In this document: piece after piece, positions 33,885 to 40,726 of the stretch
Numbering within the stretch: the stretch's first letter is position 1
Layout: every line of letters starts with the position of its first letter
NCBI RefSeq assembly: GCF_039536325.1
Contig: NZ_BAAAYO010000008.1
Coordinates: 62,001 to 126,000 of the forward strand
Length of the DNA: 64,000 bases
From: Paenibacillus_AB hodogayensis
Lineage (GTDB): Bacteria > Bacillota > Bacilli > Paenibacillales > NBRC-103111
Reading direction: 5' to 3'
The notes under the pieces: generated by a model
Databases searched by the model: none
What the model was told of the DNA's origin: nothing
Seen by the model: only the letters and a program-made list of their open reading frames with translations
Program-made: the position numbers and the translations under genes

Positions 33885-33913
33885 ATTATACTCTGCATCC
33901 CGCTCGTTGTAAA
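33885..33913 (-). promoter_or_regulatory. Sigma-A promoter of the riboswitch leader
   Basis: On the minus strand TTTACA, exactly 17 bases, TATAAT. Transcription from here gives a leader of about 320 bases containing the riboswitch and terminator before the 55-residue gene. Confidence 0.85.
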
Positions 33914-33958
33914 GCCCTTACCCGATGTGCCATCGACTTTTTTTCAATGGCTCATCCG

Positions 33959-34267
33959 TCAATCCGGATCCGTATCGTCGCCCTCCGCATAATGCTCGCG
34001 GCAAAAAGCCTCGATCACGGCAAGCTCGTCGTCCTCCAACTCGAAATCAACAAGTCGGCCGGTCGTTCTTTCCAAAATATCGTGCTTAACGACGGCGGTC
34101 CGCTCTTCCTCCGCCTTGTAGACGACGCGGACGACAAGTCCGTTGTCGGTATAAAGCTCGTCATCTTCCTCGACGTCGATCTCGATCATAAATTCGAAGC
34201 GGTCTCCGGACAAAATACCGAAAGGGTCTTTAATGCCCTCTACCGTGTAGCTCGTAATTGTAAACAT
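33959..34267 (-). CDS. DUF6509-family protein
   Basis: The 102-residue acidic cytoplasmic protein opens 'TITSYTVEGIKDPFGILSGD', a pattern I associate with the DUF6509 family found in Bacillus and Paenibacillus; its function is unknown. It is predicted to be mostly beta with a helical C-terminus. AAAGGA precedes the ATG by about 8 bases. Its promoter (34301-34328) is upstream, and it ends about 45 bases before the riboswitch promoter, on the same strand, without an obvious terminator. Confidence 0.7.
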   Translation of the reverse strand: MFTITSYTVEGIKDPFGILSGDRFEFMIEIDVEEDDELYTDNGLVVRVVYKAEEERTAVVKHDILERTTGRLVDFELEDDELAVIEAFCREHYAEGDDTDPD

Positions 34268-34300
34268 GCAATCATCCTTTTATATGGCGTTCACCCTTCC

Positions 34301-34328
34301 ATTATACAAGATTTGCGTTTAACCTCAA
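34301..34328 (-). promoter_or_regulatory. Promoter of the DUF6509 gene
   Basis: On the minus strand TTGAGG, 16 bases, TATAAT, about 35 bases before the start codon. The remaining gap to 34580 holds a weak plus-strand pair TTGACG-N17-TATTCC (34366-34394) that may serve the next operon; nothing else is seen. Confidence 0.6.
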
Positions 34329-34580
34329 ATGGAATACAATAGTCTGGTAACACTTTATGCGAAATTTGACGAATTTGTGTTTGTCCCGTATTCCTTTCAT
34401 CGTTTTTGCCCCGAAAATACCGGACGTTTCCGAATGTTATGGGGAAAAAAGCAAAATCTTGTTGCTTGGAGCAAGTACAAAGTCAGACTTTGAACGGTAT
34501 CCATGGAACGGACCGCATCCTTGCACCGCAAGGGACACAACCTTCACGGATACTAAAAATGCGCAACGGAAGGTGAGAAC

Positions 34581-34916
34581 ATGAGCAATTTGCAAAATCA
34601 ATTTAAAAAATGGAAGCATGCGGCTACTCAGCTGATCGCCAATGAAAACGACGGAAGCCCGTCCGACGAATCGCCCGTCGTCGAGCTCGAGCCCGAATAT
34701 TACGAACGGTGCCGGCAGCTGGCGGAAGCCCGCAATACGACGGTTTCCGGTGTCGTTCATTATATGTTGAAGCAGCAGTTCGCGCTGAGGGGGCAGGAAC
34801 GCATCGTCAAGCCCGATCCCGCGCTGCTTGAAAGCAATCCGCTGCTTTCCCTGGACGGTTTGACCGGACGCCGGAGAAGCTGGGAAGAGGAGGTCGAAGA
34901 GGATGAATATGCGTGA
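34581..34916 (+). CDS. Ribbon-helix-helix-like antitoxin candidate
   Basis: The 111-residue protein has, at about 34-70, 'VVELEPEYYERCRQLAEARN' followed by 'TTVSGVVHYMLKQQF', the strand-helix-turn-helix order of ribbon-helix-helix DNA-binding proteins, and an acidic C-terminal tail suited to bind a toxin. Its end overlaps the start of the PIN-like gene by 14 bases, the usual arrangement of VapBC-type pairs. A GGTGAGAAC box precedes the ATG. It may repress its own operon. The assignment rests on motif pattern and context only. Confidence 0.6.
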   Translation: MSNLQNQFKKWKHAATQLIANENDGSPSDESPVVELEPEYYERCRQLAEARNTTVSGVVHYMLKQQFALRGQERIVKPDPALLESNPLLSLDGLTGRRRSWEEEVEEDEYA

Positions 34917-35376
34917 ACAATCGTTTCAGGCTTTGCCTGCCAAGTCCGTCTTTGTGGAGCAATCCGCCTGGATGGCGTTTATGAATCCGGAGGACCCTTT
35001 TTATTTGCAGGCGCGCTCGATGTTTTTCGAGCTTCACGATCTGGAGCGTCCGCTCTCGACGACCAACTCCGTCCTGTTCGAGACGCATCAATGGCTGCGC
35101 GATGAATTCGACTATGCCGACGCGCAAATGTTTCTCAACACGGTGGACAAGGCCGTTCAGCAAAGCGCGCTGACGCTTATTCCCGGCAGCCCCGAGCTGG
35201 AGCAGGAAGCGCGGCGGCTTCTTCTGGAATACCCGGACTGCCGGTTTTCCCTGAACGAGGCCCTGAACGCCGTCGTCGTGCTTCATCACGGGATGAAGCG
35301 CGTATTCACCTTCAACTCGAACTATGCGTTCCTGTCGCGCATCGATCGCGATATTAAAGTGCTGCCGAGCCTGTAG
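34903..35376 (+). CDS. PIN-domain-like protein (VapC-type toxin candidate) with altered acidic residues
   Basis: The 157-residue protein follows the PIN fold order: 'SVFVEQSAWMAFMNPEDP', 'TTNSVLFETHQWLRDEF', 'RFSLNEALNAVVVLHHGM' and 'VFTFNSNYAFL'. PIN ribonucleases need Asp at the first (VFVD-S-S-A-W), third (SF-D-A) and fourth (FTF-D) positions; here these are Glu, Asn-Glu and Asn. Only the second-motif Glu is kept. It may therefore be a weak or inactive nuclease, or use the shifted acidic residues. GGAGG lies 11 bases before the ATG; the gene is coupled to the upstream antitoxin-like gene and ends at a strong terminator. Confidence 0.65.
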   Translation: MNMREQSFQALPAKSVFVEQSAWMAFMNPEDPFYLQARSMFFELHDLERPLSTTNSVLFETHQWLRDEFDYADAQMFLNTVDKAVQQSALTLIPGSPELEQEARRLLLEYPDCRFSLNEALNAVVVLHHGMKRVFTFNSNYAFLSRIDRDIKVLPSL

Positions 35377-35394
35377 GCGGCGCGCTGCATGAAT

Positions 35395-35431
35395 AAAGGC
35401 TCCTTCCGACCCGGTCGGCGAGGAGCCTTTT
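35395..35431. terminator. Terminator after the toxin-antitoxin-like operon
   Basis: Arms AAAGGCTCCT (35395-35404) and AGGAGCCTTT (35421-35430) with an inner GACC/GGTC; T-rich on the right. It lies about 20 bases after the stop codon. Confidence 0.88.
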
Positions 35432-35526
35432 ACATTTTTAACATTGCCCATACATTCCGTTAACGTGGCGATAATAAGGCCACGGTATACTTGGATCAGT
35501 TCTTCAGGAAAGGAGGATGTTCGCCC

Positions 35527-35679
35527 ATGTACTACGAAGAAGACCGGATTCCGTTCGATGAGCCGGATCACAAGCCGACCACCAAGGAAACCGAACACGA
35601 CAATGCCGCCCCCTCAACCCCCGATTCCGCCAAGCTCCCGACCTCCCGACCGTCCCATCAAGCGACTGACGCCCGCTGA
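35527..35679 (+). CDS. Small acidic Pro-rich protein, 50 residues
   Basis: ATG at 35527 with AAAGGAGG (35509-35516) 10 bases upstream. The peptide opens MYYEEDRIPFDEPDHKPTTK and continues as a polar Pro/Ser/Thr/Glu-rich chain, probably disordered. I do not recognise it; an overlapping frame from ATG 35517 is a competing reading. It is short and unsupported by neighbours, hence the low confidence. Confidence 0.4.
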   Translation: MYYEEDRIPFDEPDHKPTTKETEHDNAAPSTPDSAKLPTSRPSHQATDAR

Positions 35680-35828
35680 CCTAATCTGCGGGATGCTAAC
35701 AACTTAGCCCCCTTCTGCCAGGCTCCCCCGTCCAAGTCGCCTTCCGCCGTTTTGCTGCGAACCGCCCGGGTATCCCGGCGCCTTCCTGCGTCGGTACGGA
35801 ATAAGCGAGCTTGCCGGCAACCTTCCCC

Positions 35829-36455
35829 TTATTCCGCTGCTCCCGTCGACTCCGACTGTTTGGCGAATCTCGCTTCGATTTTACGGCTGACGATGAGTGA
35901 CGCCACGATAAAAAGGACGACGTACACCAAACGCAGCGGGTCCTCGATATAGCGATTCACGTCGTATCCGATATAGGACACGGCAAAAATCATGATCGCC
36001 TTGCCTGCGGAGACGGCCAGCGCGAACGAGCGGAGCCGCATCCCGGCCAACCCGGCGGCGATATTGATGACCACGAACGGACCTACCGGAAACAAGCTGA
36101 GCAGGAATACGTAGCTGAACGCATTGCGGCGCACCCACTGCATCGCCTTTTTTACTTTCGGCTTATCGGCCCAGCGCTGCAAATAACGGTGGCCGGCTAC
36201 TTTGCGTACCAGCAAAAACGTGACGATACAGCCGCTGGCCATGCCAATCCACGAATACAAAAAACCGAGCCACAATCCGTATACGATCGCGTTGCCGCCT
36301 ACGATCAGAAGCGTCGGCAGCGGCGGAACGAACGATTTCAAAAAAGCTAACGCGATGCCCGGAAGCGGCCCGAACGAGCGGTATTTGTCCAGCCACTCCA
36401 ACAACTGCTCCTCGGTCAATGACGACAATATTTCGGCAATTCCCATAACCTGCAT
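35829..36455 (-). CDS. TVP38/TMEM64 (DedA/VTT) family membrane protein
   Basis: The 208-residue protein has about five to six hydrophobic segments and the VTT-domain signatures 'FVPPLPTLLIVGGNAIVYG' near 45-60 and 'LFPVGPFVVINIAAGLAGM' near 120-140, which form re-entrant loops. Members act in membrane lipid homeostasis, probably as undecaprenyl-phosphate or phospholipid flippases; the individual role is unknown. It starts at ATG 36455 (36446 also possible). It is alone, with a hairpin of 9-bp arms overlapping the stop codon (35797-35836) but without a T-run. Confidence 0.85.
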   Translation of the reverse strand: MQVMGIAEILSSLTEEQLLEWLDKYRSFGPLPGIALAFLKSFVPPLPTLLIVGGNAIVYGLWLGFLYSWIGMASGCIVTFLLVRKVAGHRYLQRWADKPKVKKAMQWVRRNAFSYVFLLSLFPVGPFVVINIAAGLAGMRLRSFALAVSAGKAIMIFAVSYIGYDVNRYIEDPLRLVYVVLFIVASLIVSRKIEARFAKQSESTGAAE

Positions 36456-36610
36456 TCACCCGATTTCCGCTATTGCTTGTACCCTCATCTTATCCATAGT
36501 ACCGGATGCGGATCACGGTGACAAGCGAAAGCGACTCGAAGGACCAGGCAGTCGCATGGGATTTCCTGATTCGGGGAAAATTGGTTGGCATGCAGCCGCG
36601 CTATATCGCA

Positions 36611-37801
36611 TTAACGGGAATGCACCGTACTCCCGGCCTTCGCTCCTTTCCGGCCGAACACCGTTCCGGCCAAAAACAAAACGATCAACACTGCGCAAAC
36701 GGCGTACGGTATGGCGATATGCAGCGAATACAATATCGTGCCAGCCAGCGGGCCGATAAAGGAGCCTACTCCCTGGGCGGCAGCGGTAAACGCCGCCAGC
36801 GCCCCCTGTTCCCCGTCGTCCACGGCGAGCGACGCTCCCGTCATATAACCAGGCATCGTAAAGCCGATGCCTATTCCGAACAGCACGAATACAACGATGT
36901 ACCAGGACGGAGAGGCCAAAAACAGCGTAAAGGCGCTACACAGCGCCAGCAAGCCGATCGTCAGCAAAATCGGCGGCTTCAAGCGCCGAAAACGGCCGAT
37001 CAGAAGCTGCGAAGCGACCACAATCACCCCCGCCGTAGTCAAGCCGATGCCGATGAGCCGGGCGGCCTTTACCGCGTCGATGTCAAGGCGGTCCTGCATG
37101 TAGATGCCGCATGTGACCTGCAGCACGATCATAACGGTCGATAAGGCGAGACCGATTCCGAGATAAAGCCGGATTCGCGGGTCCAGTGCCGACAGCTTTC
37201 CGGCGGCCGCAACGGTCCCGGACGTTTCCCCTGACGGAATCGAGACGGCGATTACGATTAGCATGACCGCCAGCAGCGCAGCCGATACGTACATCGGCGC
37301 CGTCAGGCCGATCGGGGTCAAAGCCGCGCCCATGGCCGGCCCCAGAACGAAGCCGAGGCCGTTCGCCGCCCCGAACAGCGCCATGCCGGCCGCCCTGTTG
37401 TCTGCTCTCGTCCATTCCATCAAGTACCCTTGCGCCGTCGCCGGAATGGCGCCGAAGAAAAAACCGCCGATCGCCCGCACGGCGAACAATTGCAGATACA
37501 GCCCCGTTTTATCGGTTGAATCTAGCCCCGCAGAGTCGGCCAGATAGGCAAATGCGGTAAGCGTGAGTACATAGCCGGTCATGGCGATCAGCATCACCGT
37601 CTTTCTCCGGCCTTTCCCCCACCGGGACCATAGGAAGCTGCCCAATATCCAGCAAATTCCCGTCACCGTGACCAGGCTGCCGGATTGAACTTCGCTCAGC
37701 CCGAGGCTGCGGGCCAGAAGTCCGATAATCGGGTTGAACGTAGCAATCGATATCATCGACGCAAGAACCGCCGCGAAGATGACGATAAAGCGCTTGTTCA
37801 C
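36611..37801 (-). CDS. Major facilitator superfamily exporter
   Basis: The 396-residue membrane protein has 12 hydrophobic segments and the MFS motif A variant 'SRWGKGRRKT' after TM2, with 'GPAMGAALTPIG' around TM5, typical of drug/siderophore exporters of the DHA1 type. The GTG at 37801 is preferred because GGAGAG lies 8 bases upstream and the protein then starts just before TM1; the frame is open upstream to 37876. It lies downstream of the AraC-type regulator 38168-39157 on the same strand, separated by 366 bases with a terminator, so it may be regulated by it. The substrate is unknown. Confidence 0.88.
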   Translation of the reverse strand: MNKRFIVIFAAVLASMISIATFNPIIGLLARSLGLSEVQSGSLVTVTGICWILGSFLWSRWGKGRRKTVMLIAMTGYVLTLTAFAYLADSAGLDSTDKTGLYLQLFAVRAIGGFFFGAIPATAQGYLMEWTRADNRAAGMALFGAANGLGFVLGPAMGAALTPIGLTAPMYVSAALLAVMLIVIAVSIPSGETSGTVAAAGKLSALDPRIRLYLGIGLALSTVMIVLQVTCGIYMQDRLDIDAVKAARLIGIGLTTAGVIVVASQLLIGRFRRLKPPILLTIGLLALCSAFTLFLASPSWYIVVFVLFGIGIGFTMPGYMTGASLAVDDGEQGALAAFTAAAQGVGSFIGPLAGTILYSLHIAIPYAVCAVLIVLFLAGTVFGRKGAKAGSTVHSR

Positions 37802-38110
37802 GATCTTTCTCTCCTCTCGACGGCTTGGGCTTGGCGGCCCGCCGCTTTCTGTACGATGTCGCCCGTCGGTCGGCACGAACCGAAAGCGGCCTCCGGTTTG
37901 CGAATCGTAGTCCCATTATCCCTCGCGGATAGACGGAAGGACTACCTGTAGAAGCAGTATGATTCCCTGCAAAAGGAGCGTCCTGCAGCAGATTCATTTT
38001 GTCGTTCGGCCCGGTACCAGCACGATCGACTCTTGTCGGCGGAAGTTTTCGGAGTGTCGCATGCCTTTTTTTGCTCCGGTCAGCTTCGGCGAAATAGGTC
38101 GAGCCACGCC

Positions 38111-38150
38111 CAAAAAGCCCTCCGCGCCTTTCGGCAGGAAGAGCTTTTGG
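38111..38150 (-). terminator. Terminator after the AraC regulator gene
   Basis: On the minus strand CTTCCTGCC-GAAA-GGCGCGGAG forms the stem, followed by GGGCTTTTTGG. An outer pairing of CCCCAAAAGC with GCTTTTTGGG is also possible. The rest of the 37802-38167 gap shows no gene. Confidence 0.6.
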
Positions 38151-38167
38151 GGGTGATTTCGGTTGTT

Positions 38168-39157
38168 TTAGGAACGGTTCATCTGACGTATATATTGCCC
38201 AGGATTGACGCCGTACTGTTTGCGGAACGCGGACGTGAAATTGCTCATGTTGCTGTAGCCGAGCTCGCTTGCCGTCTCTCCGACATTGCGCCCCTCCTTC
38301 TCCATCAATTGCAGCGCCATCTCCATTCGCCGTTTGCGGACAAGCTCGAAGATGGTGACCCCGAACCGGTCGCGAAAGCCCTTTTTCAGCTTGTATTCGT
38401 TCATTCCCGCCTGTCGCGCCAGCTCGCGGATCGACAGCGGCTGCTCCACGTGAAGCAGGACCAGCTCCCGCGCAGCGTCCAGTCTGGCTTGATCGTCGGC
38501 ATTCATCGATAATGTCTTTTCGCGTTCGGCGGGCCTTTCGGACTCTCCGTCCCCCGCGATCAGGGCGATCAGCTCCATCGCCTTGCTTTCGGCATACAAC
38601 CGCCTCATCGCGCTCCGCCGGGTGCAGTGAAACAGATCGTGAACGCACTGCTGGATTTGCGGAGAATTGGCATAGCGGCCAAGACCTTGATGGCGGCTCA
38701 GCAACGACTGCATCGCCGGAAAGTCGGACGTGCCGTCCACATAGCGCAGCAGCTTCGCCGGCGACCAGCGTACTTCCAGCGTCCTCGTGCGCACGCCGCC
38801 CTTCTTTTCCATATACAGCTTCGTCCGGTCCATATGAAATACGTTGCCGCTGCGGCTGCCCGTCGTATGCTCCTTGCCGCCCCAGGCGCAATAAATTTCC
38901 CCGTCGAGACAATAATTCAATTCGAACAGGCTGTACGCCGCTTCGATATGCAGCTTGAGGTCGCGCTCCAGCACCAGGTCCGAGATGACGATCTCCATGC
39001 CGTCGCGAATAGGCAGACGGACGATCGTTCCCGCTCCGAGCCGGGGCGGCAGCTCGATGCGCCGCTCGTCTTCGTCCGTGTGCGAGCGGCCCTTCATCAG
39101 CCCGGAGAACCGGTCGAAATAATCGTGGATATGCTCGATTCGTATCGTTTCCGCCAC
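38168..39157 (-). CDS. AraC-family transcriptional regulator (PchR-like)
   Basis: The 329-residue protein has a PchR-like N-terminal sensor region ('LELNYCLDG' type beta strands, 'TLEVRWSPAKLLRYVDG') and a C-terminal AraC double helix-turn-helix (about 235-329): 'SIRELARQAGMNEYKLKKGF' and 'GETASELGYSNMSNFTSAFR'. PchR-like regulators sense iron chelates and control siderophore genes, so this one may control the MFS exporter downstream (inference). The GTG at 39157 is preferred, with a GGGGGC box 6 bases before it; the frame is open to 39226, overlapping the ypsA stop region. Confidence 0.85.
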   Translation of the reverse strand: MAETIRIEHIHDYFDRFSGLMKGRSHTDEDERRIELPPRLGAGTIVRLPIRDGMEIVISDLVLERDLKLHIEAAYSLFELNYCLDGEIYCAWGGKEHTTGSRSGNVFHMDRTKLYMEKKGGVRTRTLEVRWSPAKLLRYVDGTSDFPAMQSLLSRHQGLGRYANSPQIQQCVHDLFHCTRRSAMRRLYAESKAMELIALIAGDGESERPAEREKTLSMNADDQARLDAARELVLLHVEQPLSIRELARQAGMNEYKLKKGFRDRFGVTIFELVRKRRMEMALQLMEKEGRNVGETASELGYSNMSNFTSAFRKQYGVNPGQYIRQMNRS

Positions 39158-39222
39158 AGTATCGCCCCCTTCTTGTAGCCGAGCCCCTTCCCGGAGCATT
39201 CCCAACGTTTGAACAGGCTCCG

Positions 39223-39825
39223 TCACGCTTCCGGGTCGCCGTAGCCTCCCGGATCATCGGACAGCCCTGCGTCGAAGGCGCTGTACGCCTCCTCGTCGGC
39301 AATGCTCTGCACGTCCTCCGCCTGAATGCCGATGTAACGGTACCCTTCCTTTGCCTGCTTCTTCAATGCCCGTTCCTTGTAAAATCGCGGACTCGCCTCT
39401 CCCCGATCCTCATCATAGAACAGCAGAATGCCGTCCGTCTTGCGGAACAGCAGCTCGTCCCTGGCTTTCAATTGCCAGACACCCTCGTACGGCTTGTTGC
39501 TTACGGAAGCGTAATAATCGACGCCCTTCAAAATATCTTGAAAATATCGCTGCCGGCCTTCCTTCCATTTCTCGTCCGGATTCAGATAAGCCGAAATAAT
39601 CGAGCACCTCAAGTGCGAATAGTTGCGCTTCAGCCGGATGACCGCTTCGCACGCCCACAGGTCCACGCCGTATTGCCCCGGCGTGATGACCCATTCCAGC
39701 CCTTCCTCGATCAGCGGGACGAGCTTGCTCTCGATCGCTTTTTGAATAAACCCGATACCCGGGTTTTTCTCGTCGAATATGTTCAGCTCATGCGCACGGT
39801 AGCCTGTAACGAGCAAATTTTTCAT
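39223..39825 (-). CDS. ypsA: YpsA, DUF1273 / SLOG-family protein
   Basis: The 200-residue protein opens 'NLLVTGYRAHELNIFDEKNP' and contains 'WVITPGQYGVDLWACE', both characteristic of YpsA (DUF1273), a Rossmann-like SLOG-fold protein that binds nucleotides or sugars. In Bacillus and Staphylococcus, YpsA affects cell division through FtsZ. The family's usual length is about 180-190 residues, and the extra C-terminal stretch here is acidic and Gly-rich. The start at 39825 follows a poor Shine-Dalgarno (GAAAG). It ends just before the AraC-type gene. Confidence 0.88.
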   Translation of the reverse strand: MKNLLVTGYRAHELNIFDEKNPGIGFIQKAIESKLVPLIEEGLEWVITPGQYGVDLWACEAVIRLKRNYSHLRCSIISAYLNPDEKWKEGRQRYFQDILKGVDYYASVSNKPYEGVWQLKARDELLFRKTDGILLFYDEDRGEASPRFYKERALKKQAKEGYRYIGIQAEDVQSIADEEAYSAFDAGLSDDPGGYGDPEA

Positions 39826-39902
39826 CTTTCAGTCTGTAATTCCTTTCGTAACTTCGTAACTTCATATCCTCTTATCCTCGTATCCTCGTTTCTTCGTATC
39901 CG

Positions 39903-40544
39903 TTACCGCCTCAAGGCGATGTCAATCACCTGCTCTGCGGCAGCCAGCACCACCAGATGAGCGGGGTAAAAGCTCCTCCACACCCAACGTTTGATCTCGA
40001 TCCGGTCCAGCAGCCTGTAAAGCGAGGGCCTGTAAACGAGAAACATCGTGGAGACGACGCTGTAAAGCTGTAGGTCCGCCCCCCTGTACAGCAGGTATGC
40101 CGCATTAAGCGCCAGATGGGCCATCACGAGACGGTGCGACTCTAGATAGCGGAACGCCAGTACGAGCAGCAGCGCATAAGCTCCGTAATCGAACGGAATC
40201 AGCTCCAATACGGCCACCCCTGCCAGGGCGACCGCCCAAGCCCCCGCCTTCGGCTTGATCCGGTCCATTGCGGCCATCACGAGCAGGCAGACGACGAAGG
40301 TGCCGATAATGTTGATATTCCCCATATCGAGAGCGGCGAGGTAAGGAACCTGCGATATCGCCGCAAGCAGCACCAGCCTTCGTATATAGCGCATCAAGCT
40401 GCCGGTATGGCGATAGCCCTCTACCAGGCAATACGCGTAGATCGGCATCGCCAGACGGCCGACGATCCGCCAGATCGATTGCCCCGGCGCGAAAATATGA
40501 CCCGCATGATCGATAACCATCGTCAGCATCGCGATCAGGTGCAT
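39903..40544 (-). CDS. TraX-family membrane protein
   Basis: The 213-residue protein has about seven hydrophobic segments and begins with 'HLIAMLTMVIDHAGHIFAP', the TraX signature with its conserved Asp-His; 'RIVGRLAMPIYAYCLVEGYR' follows. TraX-like proteins are related to membrane acyltransferases; F-plasmid TraX acetylates pilin, but chromosomal members in Firmicutes have no known substrate. GGAGGG precedes the ATG. It is monocistronic and divergent from the SNF2 helicase gene. Confidence 0.88.
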   Translation of the reverse strand: MHLIAMLTMVIDHAGHIFAPGQSIWRIVGRLAMPIYAYCLVEGYRHTGSLMRYIRRLVLLAAISQVPYLAALDMGNINIIGTFVVCLLVMAAMDRIKPKAGAWAVALAGVAVLELIPFDYGAYALLLVLAFRYLESHRLVMAHLALNAAYLLYRGADLQLYSVVSTMFLVYRPSLYRLLDRIEIKRWVWRSFYPAHLVVLAAAEQVIDIALRR

Positions 40545-40726
40545 GCGTCCCTCCGAAACTGTCCGCCGACCTTCGAAATGGTCTGCGGCGCATTTTCCCT
40601 ATATTGTACATCATGAAGACGGACCCGGGTCAACCCGTCTTCGAACAACGCGCCGTTTTCTGGTATGATGGAGAATAGGAACCGGAACGTATGTTTGACG
40701 ATTTGCACAAGAAAGGATGGCGGGCT

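Noticed and set aside
37509..39302. A 597-codon minus-strand frame overlapping the MFS and AraC genes
   Set aside because: Low-complexity Arg/Gly/Ala-rich translation typical of a GC-rich shadow frame; the MFS and AraC frames have clear family motifs and ribosome binding sites.
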